A model generated the notes under the pieces. That model had not been told where the DNA came from. It saw only the letters and a list, made by a program, of their open reading frames with translations, and ran no database searches. From positions 1-19,800 of the forward strand of contig JBEBGV010000077.1 in the NCBI GenBank assembly GCA_040081265.1: a stretch of 19,800 nt of DNA, written 5' to 3'. Positions 14,507 through 19,800 of this stretch are shown piece after piece. Position 1 is the stretch's first letter; the number at the start of each line of letters is the position of its first letter. The stretch comes from JBEBGV01 sp040081265. Lineage in GTDB: Bacteria > Acidobacteriota > Vicinamibacteria > Vicinamibacterales > UBA2999. The translations under genes were made by a program, and so were the position numbers.

Positions 14507-15925
14507 TCAGCTTCGGCGTTCTTCGCCGCTCACCGACCGAACCCAGGCCGGCAGCCTGGACGCCGGCTCGTCGGGCGACTGGCGGGAATAGCGGAGATAC
14601 GCCTTCAGCGTGTGGTAGCTGATATCAAGCAGCCTGCAGGTGCGACGTTTGTTGCCACCACACCGCTCGAAGACGAGGCGGGCGTAGCGACTGCCCCAGG
14701 CGCGCATGGTGTCGCCAGCTTCGACGGCCGGCTCGAGGATGGCGGAGTATTCCCCGCGGACCTGAGCGGGCAGATCGCTCAACTCGATCCTGTCGGATTC
14801 GGTGAGGGCAAGGGCCCGTTCGACCACGCGCTCGAGCTCCCGGACGTTGCCAGGCCATGGGTACAAGAGCATGGCGTCGAGCGCCGGCTCCGCGATCTCC
14901 GGCGGCCGGGACGGTCGGTGCAGCCGCAGGAAGTGCGCCGCGAGTTGACCGGTGTCATCGCGACGAGCCCTCAAGGGCGGCACCGAAATTTCCACGCCGC
15001 TCAGCCGGTAGTAGAGGTCGGCTCGAAAGATCCCCCGGCTGACCATCTCGCCCAGGGGCCGATTCGTGGCGGCGAGGACGCGGATGTCGACGCGTCGTGT
15101 GCCCGTAGTTCCGACCCGTTCAACTGACAGGTCCTGAATGGCTCGGAGCAGCTTGGCTTGAGCCGATAGCGACAGGTCGCCGACCTCGTCGAGAAACAGT
15201 GTGCCCCCGTCCGCGTGTTCAAACTTGCCTCGCCGACCGCGCACGCCCGTGGCAGTCCGCTCCTCAATGCCGAACAGCTCCGCCTCGAGCAGGGTGTCCA
15301 CGATCGCGGCGCAGTTGACCGCCACGAACGGTCCGCGCCGTCGACGGCTTCGATCGTGGATCTGGCGTGCGACCAGTTCCTTCCCCGTCCCGCTTTCGCC
15401 CTGGATGAGCACCGTGAACGCCGTACCCGCGACCCTGTCAATCTGATCGCGCAGCGCCTCCATCACCGGGCTGGAACCGATGAGTGCGACTGGACCGGAA
15501 GGCACGCCACCGCCTCCAGCGACCTTGCCTGGGCGACTGCAGTCGAGGACGAGCGCTGCCAGGTGCGAGAGCGCGACGAGTACTTCGACGACGGTGTGAC
15601 TTGGCGGGGCCTCCGGCTCGAATCCAATCTCGAGAACTCCCTGCATCCGCGGGTCGCGTGTCGGCACGTCAAGGACGAGGGACTCGTGTGTTCGCAACGG
15701 CGCCCCCAGTCGACCCTTGGACCTGGCCGGCACTTCGCGGAGTCGAACGGTCCTCAATGACAGCGCGCGACCGACCTCCTGCTCGAAGAGGGCCGCGATG
15801 TCCACATCGTGGGGCTGCTGGAGTGCGGCTCCAAGCGCCGGCAGCACTCGCATGATGCAGTGTGCGGCAGCCGCTGGTTGCACAGGCCGAACAGGATCTG
15901 GTCGATTTACGGGGCTCGGTGACAT
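14507..15925 (-). CDS. Sigma-54-type AAA+ transcriptional activator with altered GAFTGA loop
   Basis: A 472-aa bacterial enhancer-binding protein. Residues 25-130 look like a GAF-type sensory domain, not a phosphoreceiver. The AAA+ core has Walker A GESGTGKE (176-183), Walker B GTLFLDE (D246, E247), and later the conserved segments ATNRPLGEM, DLYYRLSGVEISVPPLRAR and YPWPGNVRELERVVERA. The C-terminus has a Fis-like helix-turn-helix, CGGNKRRTCRLLDISYHTLK. The usual GAFTGA sigma-54 contact loop reads RTATGV (223-228), so the key Phe is missing. The gene follows a pseudopilin gene on the same strand and may regulate pilus or competence genes (inference). The start ATG has no obvious Shine-Dalgarno sequence; Met25 (15853) is an alternative. 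Confidence 0.9.
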   Translation of the reverse strand: MSPSPVNRPDPVRPVQPAAAAHCIMRVLPALGAALQQPHDVDIAALFEQEVGRALSLRTVRLREVPARSKGRLGAPLRTHESLVLDVPTRDPRMQGVLEIGFEPEAPPSHTVVEVLVALSHLAALVLDCSRPGKVAGGGGVPSGPVALIGSSPVMEALRDQIDRVAGTAFTVLIQGESGTGKELVARQIHDRSRRRRGPFVAVNCAAIVDTLLEAELFGIEERTATGVRGRRGKFEHADGGTLFLDEVGDLSLSAQAKLLRAIQDLSVERVGTTGTRRVDIRVLAATNRPLGEMVSRGIFRADLYYRLSGVEISVPPLRARRDDTGQLAAHFLRLHRPSRPPEIAEPALDAMLLYPWPGNVRELERVVERALALTESDRIELSDLPAQVRGEYSAILEPAVEAGDTMRAWGSRYARLVFERCGGNKRRTCRLLDISYHTLKAYLRYSRQSPDEPASRLPAWVRSVSGEERRS

Positions 15926-15971
15926 CGGGTCTGCTCAGGAGGCGGTCAGGTGTTGAAAGCGTCAGCTCCGT

Positions 15972-15987
15972 ATCAAGCGCGGTGCCA
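15972..15987 (-). promoter_or_regulatory. Candidate sigma-54 (-24/-12) promoter before the activator gene
   Basis: On the minus strand the sequence TGGCAC, five bases, TTGAT sits 46 bp before the activator start. The consensus is TGGCAC-N5-TTGCW, so the -24 element and the spacing are exact, while the -12 GC is GA. Transcription would start near 15960 and give a leader of about 35 nt. The -12 mismatch keeps this a candidate only. The rest of the 200-bp gap (15926-16127) shows no gene. Confidence 0.35.
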
Positions 15988-16127
15988 GGCCGTGGCGACC
16001 CTCCGCGATTGGCGTTTTGAACGGCCCGGCTGCCGAGACGAACGCGCACCAGCACGTCCCCGGGTAGCGAGTGCTCGGCAGCCCCGATCCCTGATGCAGG
16101 TCCGGGCAGGGATTACCCGCGCGGGCG

Positions 16128-16697
16128 TCACCGAACCTCGATCCAGTCGCTCGTGGCGGGGCGGAAGCGGAGTAAGCGCACGCGCCCCGTTGCACCCAGC
16201 ACCCGCACCGCATACTGCCCGTTGCCTCCGGCGCCGAGATACACCGTGCCGGAGCTGGCAGTGCCGGTGGGGGCGAACGAAAACATGGTGATGTCGGGTG
16301 AACCGGACGCGGCCGGTTCGGTGCCGGAAGCCGTGCTCACCTTCACACCCGGAAAGAGCTCTGCCAGGCCGACCTCCGCGTCTGTGCGCGGGTCGACACC
16401 GCTGGCGACCTCTGCTGCGCGGATCCCGTTGTGATTGCCGTCGCGGAACCCGCCGACCGCGATCTCACCATCAAGGACGGTTACGCGCAGACCCGCAAAG
16501 GCACCTCCGGTTGCCGCCTGGACACGCGCGGCCTGCATTCGTCCGGCGAGATAGCGTCCGGCCGCCAGGGCCCTGGCTTGAGAGAGCGCCACAAGAACCT
16601 GTGGCACCGAGATGCCCATCAGTGTGGCAAGCAGCACGCAGACAGACAGCAGCTCCACCAGCGAGTAGCCAGAGCTCGCGCTGAGGGGCTGGCCCAG
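16128..16697 (-). CDS. GspH/FimT-like type IV pseudopilin, probable CTG start
   Basis: A minor pseudopilin-type protein of type IV pilus, type II secretion or competence systems. The class III signal is SASSG followed by YSLVELLSVCVLLATLMGISVPQ: cleavage after Gly67 of the open frame (Gly10 of this CDS), mature E5 present, then the hydrophobic helix. The C-terminal half is a GspH-like beta domain with VGGFRDGNHNGIRAAEV, LFPGVKVS, SFAPTGTASSGTVYLG and AVRVLGATGRVRLLRF. No ATG, GTG or TTG lies at a sensible distance. A GTG at 16868 would give an improbable 67-residue leader running through the ComEA remnant in another frame. A CTG at 16697 has GGAGG six bases upstream and gives a 10-residue leader. 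That leader lacks the usual Lys/Arg, so the start is uncertain. Confidence 0.75.
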   Translation of the reverse strand: MGQPLSASSGYSLVELLSVCVLLATLMGISVPQVLVALSQARALAAGRYLAGRMQAARVQAATGGAFAGLRVTVLDGEIAVGGFRDGNHNGIRAAEVASGVDPRTDAEVGLAELFPGVKVSTASGTEPAASGSPDITMFSFAPTGTASSGTVYLGAGGNGQYAVRVLGATGRVRLLRFRPATSDWIEVR

Positions 16698-16707
16698 CCA
16701 GCCCCTC
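16683..16707 (-). promoter_or_regulatory. Hairpin enclosing the Shine-Dalgarno and CTG start of the pseudopilin
   Basis: A perfect 10-bp inverted repeat, GAGGGGCTGG (16683-16692) and CCAGCCCCTC (16698-16707), has a 5-nt loop. Read on the minus strand, the probable CTG start codon is in the loop and most of the GGAGG ribosome-binding site (16704-16708) is in the stem. It begins 8 bp after the ComEA remnant's stop, so it could also be a terminator-like stem for that gene; no U-run follows. Confidence 0.6.
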
Positions 16708-16714
16708 CAGCGGG

Positions 16715-16843
16715 TTACTGTGACGCCCTGGGCGTGGCTACCGTAATGAGCGGCTTCAGCTTGAGGAAGCTCTTCTCCCCCACGCCGCGCACGTTCATCA
16801 GGTCTTCGATCTTCTTCCGGAGGATAGTTGGCGTAGTGTTTAC
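16715..16843 (-). pseudogene. ComEA-like helix-hairpin-helix C-terminal remnant
   Basis: In one minus-strand frame, ending in TAA at 16715, the peptide reads KKIEDLMNVRGVGEKSF then LKLKPLITVATPRASQ, which is the C-terminal helix-hairpin-helix end of a ComEA-family DNA-uptake protein. The N-terminal signal, linker and first LPGIG hairpin are absent. Upstream the frame gives only RVNTTPTILR and reaches a stop at 16886 without a start codon. I read this as a truncated relic rather than a working gene. Its position just before a pseudopilin fits a former competence or pilus gene pair. The two outer hairpin residues and the GVGEK turn are intact, so decay is recent or the fragment is conserved. 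Confidence 0.7.
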
Positions 16844-16858
16844 GCGGGTGAACGCGCA

Positions 16859-16883
16859 GTGCGCCCACCAGGTGCGCCCACCA
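16859..16883. repeat. Two-copy 13-bp tandem repeat at the ComEA breakpoint
   Basis: The 12-bp word GTGCGCCCACCA occurs at 16859-16870 and again at 16872-16883, a period of 13 bp. It lies just upstream of the ComEA remnant, between it and the frameshifted Rossmann gene, and may mark a deletion or slippage junction. Confidence 0.6.
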
Positions 16884-16953
16884 CGTTAGCTCGCGGACAA
16901 CGAGCGAGGATCAACGGAACCGGGGGACGACGTCAGACTGCCGCTCCTGGAGT

Positions 16954-17644
16954 TCACGCGCCGGCGGCGTGCGCCATCGCAGAAGGCGTCTTGCAGCCGA
17001 CGATTGCCGGGGCCACGTGAACGAGCTCGTCGTTCTCGAGGGCCGCCACCATGAAGAGAGCGAAGTCCACGCGGCGCGTGATGTTGCTCTCGAGGATGGG
17101 ATCGCCCACGTGCTGGCTCCATATGGGCAGGCTCTGGCTCTCGCCTTCCTCGAGGTCACTTCCGCGCACGACGGTCCACCGCGTGTTGCTTGCAAACACT
17201 CGCCGGCACGCCTCCACCTTGGTCGTCGAGGTCCACGACGCGCGCGAGGAATGCGAGCCGGCAGACGACGTTCACGAGCACTTTGATCTTCCACGAGTAC
17301 ACGTCCTGACCGTCGCGCGTGATGTGCCACCCGCATGAGAAGACGAGGCGCGTCCCCGGACGCGCATAATCGAGAACCGCCTGGGCGGTTCCCGACGCGT
17401 ACTGCTGGACCCCCATCGGAGCGAGCACGACGAGCACACCGTCGCACCCCGCTACGGCGCGCTTGACGACCTCGCGGCTGTTCGTGTCTCCCGGAATGAC
17501 AGTGATGCGCCCCTTGAAGGCATCAAGCTTCTCCACGCTACGCTCGCGGCAAACGCCAACCACCGTGTAGCCCCGATCCAACGCGTGCTGCACCATGTAC
17601 TTCCCGAGCTTCCCGGAGGCCCCGACGATGCAAACCCTCATCAT
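16954..17644 (-). pseudogene. NAD(P)-binding NmrA/SDR-like protein, frameshifted
   Basis: An atypical short-chain dehydrogenase / NmrA-like Rossmann protein in two frames. The first part starts MMRVCIVGASGKLGKYMVQ, with GxxGxxG dinucleotide-binding residues GASGKLG, and continues through GVLVVLAPMGVQQYA and LVFSCGWHITRDG to VVDLDDQ. There the frame breaks at about 17219-17220. The second part resumes in another frame with VEACRRVFASNTRWTVVRGS and runs through ITRRVDFALFMVAAL to a stop at 16954. Removing one T at 17219-17220 (an A in the minus-strand CAAGG) joins them as DDQVEACRRV, a smooth family-like sequence of about 229 aa. This is either a true one-base insertion or an assembly error. 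The substrate is unknown. ATG 17641 is an alternative start. Confidence 0.75.
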
Positions 17645-17765
17645 GTGCGACAAGCCTACTCCTGGGTGGCGCCGCTGGGTGAACAATGGCCGCCCCGCGA
17701 TCGCTATCTCCAGTCCCTCCTCGGCCCGATTGCCTTGGCCAGAGCTGACGGATTCCCGGACGACG

Positions 17766-18146
17766 TCAGGGCCGCCGATCCACCAGACTGATTAACACCG
17801 GCTCGATCCGCGGCCACACGAATGCGAGCAGCAGGATTGACGTCGCCACCGCCATAGCAGTCATGGTGCTCCGCGACGGCGAGCGCCGCATGGTGTAGCT
17901 CTGTGCGCCGACCGAGACCCACGCCACGGACACCAGCGCCAAGGAGAGGTAGGTGGCGGGTTTCAAACTCCCGGCGAACCACGCGATAACGCCACCAAGA
18001 CCCGCTGCCGTTACGGCGGGAATGGCAAACGGCAACACGCAGCAGACGCCACACGCCACGGCACCAGCGGCCGACGTGACGGCAGCGGCAGATGCCATCT
18101 TTGAGGGGTCGCTATTCAGGAACACTTTCAGCGGGCGGACGGTCAT
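17766..18146 (-). CDS. Small membrane protein with CxxCC motif, MerT/MerC-like metal transporter candidate
   Basis: A 126-aa protein with three or four hydrophobic segments: about 22-58 (possibly two), 64-82 and 95-114. In the first lies ACGVCCVLPF with C32, C35 and C36, resembling the paired cysteines in the first membrane helix of mercuric transporters MerT and MerC. The rest does not let me assign it firmly to either family. It overlaps the upstream Cys-rich gene as ATGA and would be co-transcribed with it from the MerR-type promoter, so uptake or export of a thiophilic metal is the likely role (inference). No merP or merA is present in the window. Confidence 0.75.
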   Translation of the reverse strand: MTVRPLKVFLNSDPSKMASAAAVTSAAGAVACGVCCVLPFAIPAVTAAGLGGVIAWFAGSLKPATYLSLALVSVAWVSVGAQSYTMRRSPSRSTMTAMAVATSILLLAFVWPRIEPVLISLVDRRP

Positions 18147-18526
18147 GACGCGGTGCTCCCAGTGGCGGGCTCGCAGCAGGGCTGGCTCCCGGATGCCATC
18201 GGCATGACGCGCGTAGGCGACACGAACTGTTCGAACACGGCGTCCGCCACGTTTCGTGCTCGTTCAGGCGCCGCAATCGTCACGCGGATGTCGGTCGCGC
18301 CTTCGGTGACTGCAAACTTGAGAAACGCGCAACAACTCTGTTCGCGAGCGACCAGTTCAGTCACCTGCGCGCGGCATTCCGGGCGGTAGTGCAGCGTCAG
18401 CGTCAGGCCGGTGCGGGCATGGCCGGTCAAACCCTGTCGGTTGAGCTCAGCGATCCAGCGCATACGTGCCTTGTAGTCGGTCCCCATCAACGTGCAGGCA
18501 ATCGGTGCCCCGTCTTCTTGCTCCAT
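18143..18526 (-). CDS. Small soluble protein with two Cys-Cys pairs, unknown function
   Basis: A 127-aa protein with no signal peptide or membrane segment. It contains IACTLMGTDYKARMRWIAEL, LTLTLHYRPECRAQVTELVAREQSCC split by its conserved-looking cysteines C11, C51, C65 and C66, and a C-terminal SQPCCEP with C117 and C118. I do not recognise a named domain; similar small proteins with an EQSCCAFL-type motif are, as I recall, often found near MerR regulators. The cysteines and the neighbours suggest a metal-binding or metal-passing role (inference). The ATG has a good AAGGGGGT upstream. It is the first gene after the 19-bp-spacer promoter and overlaps the membrane protein gene by 4 nt. Confidence 0.8.
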   Translation of the reverse strand: MEQEDGAPIACTLMGTDYKARMRWIAELNRQGLTGHARTGLTLTLHYRPECRAQVTELVAREQSCCAFLKFAVTEGATDIRVTIAAPERARNVADAVFEQFVSPTRVMPMASGSQPCCEPATGSTAS

Positions 18527-18562
18527 CGTGAACCCCCTTGGCGAATTGGCTCGTCATAGGGC

Positions 18563-18593
18563 ACTGTAGACCTTCAAGTAACTTGAGGGTCAA
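18563..18593 (-). promoter_or_regulatory. MerR-type operator/promoter with 19-bp spacer
   Basis: Between the divergent genes, an almost perfect dyad has arms ACCTTCAAG (18570-18578) and CTTGAGGGT (18582-18590) around TAA, with one mismatch. On the minus strand, -35 TTGACC (18588-18593) and -10 TACAGT (18563-18568) are separated by exactly 19 bp, the over-long spacer that MerR-family activators correct by DNA distortion. The dyad fills the spacer as expected. It would drive the two Cys-rich genes; the regulator itself may also be controlled from here. Confidence 0.82.
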
Positions 18594-18619
18594 GGACGAT
18601 TCTTCCGAGGAGACGGACC

Positions 18620-19054
18620 GTGGGAGCTATCAAGATCGGCGAGCTGGCTGCGCGCACAGGAACCTCTGCTCCGACGATTCGCTACTACGAGCAAATCGGT
18701 CTACTCCGGCGGCCTGAGCGCCAAGAAAGGGGACAGCGCGTCTATGCCGGTGACGACGTTGAGCGATTGACGTTCATCCGCCGATGCCGAGAGTTCGACT
18801 TCTCCATCGATCAGGTACGTGCGTTGACCGCGCTCGTGCAAGATCCTCGCAGCTCCTGCACCGATGCACGTGATCTCGCGGCGACCCACCTGTCGGCAGT
18901 CCGCGCGAAGATGCGAGAACTCAAGGCGCTGGAGCGCAGTCTGGTCCAGTTCGTCAAGACGTGCGATACCGCATGCGCAGGCGGTCCCGGTCCAGACTGT
19001 GTGGTGCTTGGTGACCTCGGTAAGTCCTGCGGCTGCGGCGTGGGTGTTCGGTGA
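18620..19054 (+). CDS. MerR-family metal-responsive regulator
   Basis: A 144-aa transcription factor that would bind the adjacent dyad and switch the promoter on when it binds its ligand. The N-terminal winged helix reads IKIGELAARTGTSAPTIRYYEQIGLL, followed by RVYAGDDVERLTFIRRCREFDFSID. A dimerisation helix follows, then a Cys-rich end. Cysteines are C56, C80, C115, C119, C127, C137 and C139. C80, one of C115/C119, and C127 correspond in place to the three metal ligands of mercury MerR and of CadR/PbrR-type proteins. This makes a soft thiophilic metal likely; which one cannot be read. The GTG start has GAGGAG eight bases upstream. The stop overlaps the YnfA gene as GTGA. Confidence 0.93.
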   Translation: MGAIKIGELAARTGTSAPTIRYYEQIGLLRRPERQERGQRVYAGDDVERLTFIRRCREFDFSIDQVRALTALVQDPRSSCTDARDLAATHLSAVRAKMRELKALERSLVQFVKTCDTACAGGPGPDCVVLGDLGKSCGCGVGVR

Positions 19055-19380
19055 CGCTCAATCTTCTGTTCTTCGCCGCTGCCTCCATCTTGGAGATCGC
19101 TGGCTGCTTTGCGTTCTGGCGGTGGCTACGTCATGACCAGTCACCTCTGGAAGCCGTGGCGGGCGTCGTCAGCCTTGTGGGGTTTGCTGTGATGCTCACC
19201 CGGATCGAGGCACCCTTCGCCGGTAGAGCGTATGCGGCCTACGGCGGCATCTACATCGCGGCGTCGCTCGGGTGGCTGTGGGTGGTGGAGGCGCAGCGGC
19301 CGACCGGGTCAGACCTCGTCGGGGCCGCGCTGGCGATACTCGGAGCCGTAGTGATCATCGGCTTCGCGGGACGGTCCTAG
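19051..19380 (+). CDS. YnfA-family (UPF0060) small membrane protein
   Basis: A 109-aa inner-membrane protein with four hydrophobic helices (about 3-25, 33-52, 60-80, 86-106), the size and plan of YnfA/UPF0060, which is related to small multidrug resistance transporters. Family-typical segments are EIAGCFAFWRWLR, GRAYAAYGGIYI and GWLWVVEAQRPTGSDLVG. YnfA has been linked to efflux in enterobacteria, but the natural substrate is unclear. The GTG start overlaps the merR stop by 4 nt, so the regulator and this protein are made together, which suggests a part in the same metal or toxicant response (inference). Confidence 0.92.
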   Translation: MTLNLLFFAAASILEIAGCFAFWRWLRHDQSPLEAVAGVVSLVGFAVMLTRIEAPFAGRAYAAYGGIYIAASLGWLWVVEAQRPTGSDLVGAALAILGAVVIIGFAGRS

Positions 19381-19479
19381 TCCCCTAGCCGGTATGGTCC
19401 GCAAGCGGCGCGACCCTCAAGTGGTCGTCGAACCCCAAGTCCAGCTACCAGCTACGACGACGAAGATTTCGGATTTCAG

Positions 19480-19800
19480 TCAGCGAGCCTGGAAGGCAGA
19501 CTTCACCTTTTCTCGAACGAAGTCGCGAACTGACGTCACGCTCTGACCGGTAAACTCACCCATCGTCATAGTTGTCGGGGCCACCACGCTCGACTCTTCA
19601 CCCACGACAGTCTTCTTGAGCCCGATTTGAGCGAGATCAGCGTACGCATTCTGATAGTCAGCCTGCGACGCGTTTTTCAGGTCGCTCGCCAAACCGGCCG
19701 GCAAGTCTGAACGGACGATTGAGGATTCAACGCTACCGGCAGACTCCGGCGGGGAGAAACAAACCGCGGAGTAGCATGCGTCCCCGTGACCAATGGTATG
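19480..19800 (-). CDS. Unrecognised protein, N-terminus beyond window
   Basis: The minus-strand frame is open from the window edge to a TGA at 19480, giving at least 106 codons; the only in-frame start-like codon is TTG at 19704, so the gene probably begins outside. The visible part opens HTIGHGDACYSAVCF, continues through SDLKNASQADYQNAYADLAQ and ends SVRDFVREKVKSAFQAR, which looks helical and soluble. I do not recognise the family. Third codon positions are visibly less GC-rich than in mutS, suggesting a different origin. The gap before it (19381-19479) shows nothing I can name. Confidence 0.5.
   Translation of the reverse strand, partial: HTIGHGDACYSAVCFSPPESAGSVESSIVRSDLPAGLASDLKNASQADYQNAYADLAQIGLKKTVVGEESSVVAPTTMTMGEFTGQSVTSVRDFVREKVKSAFQAR

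Noticed and set aside
15926..16127. Possible small gene or RNA between the pseudopilin and the activator
   Set aside because: The open frame across it (15669-16055) mostly overlaps the activator gene out of frame, and no clear RNA fold was found beyond the candidate promoter.
16698..16868. N-terminal extension of the pseudopilin from GTG at 16868
   Set aside because: It runs through the ComEA remnant in another frame and would give a prepilin leader of 67 residues, far too long.
16925..17769. A 12-bp direct repeat GGACGACGTCAG at 16925-16936 and 17758-17769 flanking the frameshifted Rossmann gene, like target-site duplications
   Set aside because: Several 12-bp matches are expected by chance in 20 kb, and there are no terminal inverted repeats or transposase.
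17766..18146. Firm call of the CxxCC membrane protein as MerT
   Set aside because: The cysteine motif and size are suggestive, but the remaining sequence does not clearly match MerT, and no merP or merA is present.

Overview
This is a GC-rich bacterial window, by eye in the mid-60s percent G+C, from a Gram-negative-type organism. It encodes phosphatidylethanolamine synthesis, a lipoprotein, a pseudopilin and a sigma-54-type activator. The activator with its degenerate GAFTGA motif, the GspH-like pseudopilin and the ComEA-like helix-hairpin-helix tail resemble what I recall from Acidobacteriota of the Vicinamibacteria type. That placement is inference from memory, not a search result.

Region 1 (1-6910) starts with a very large NtrY-like membrane histidine kinase on the plus strand, cut off at its N-terminus. 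Five minus-strand genes converge on it and could form one operon: tsaB, rimI, a DUF465 coiled-coil protein, psd and pssA. The last two carry out consecutive steps of phosphatidylethanolamine synthesis and overlap by 4 nt. tsaB and rimI serve tRNA t6A modification and N-terminal acetylation and overlap by 11 nt.

Region 2 (6929-11996) has mutS diverging from tsaB across only 18 bp. mutS is followed by an orphan peptide-type solute-binding lipoprotein coupled to it by a GTGA overlap. A membrane-anchored TPR protein (minus) converges on the lipoprotein gene with overlapping stop codons. Upstream of the TPR gene lie a terminator-like hairpin and a tRNA-Arg(CCU) gene with an encoded CCA.

Region 3 (11987-16868, all minus) holds a metallo-beta-lactamase-fold hydrolase coupled to a GT4-type glycosyltransferase whose stop codon lies inside the tRNA gene. 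It also holds a sigma-54-type activator with an altered GAFTGA loop, a GspH/FimT-like pseudopilin whose only credible start is a CTG inside a hairpin, and the C-terminal remnant of a ComEA-like protein.

Region 4 (16859-19800) looks accessory and partly decayed. It contains a short tandem repeat, an NAD(P)-binding Rossmann gene with a one-base frameshift, and a compact divergent cassette around a MerR-family regulator. One arm of the cassette encodes a small protein with two Cys-Cys pairs and a small membrane protein with a CxxCC motif. The other arm encodes MerR and a YnfA-family membrane protein. A dyad with a 19-bp promoter spacer lies between the arms. The window ends in an unrecognised, cut-off gene with lower third-position GC than the core genes.

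No CRISPR array, insertion sequence, integrase or rRNA gene was seen. No gene-free stretch exceeds 300 bp; the longest is about 200 bp (15926-16127).
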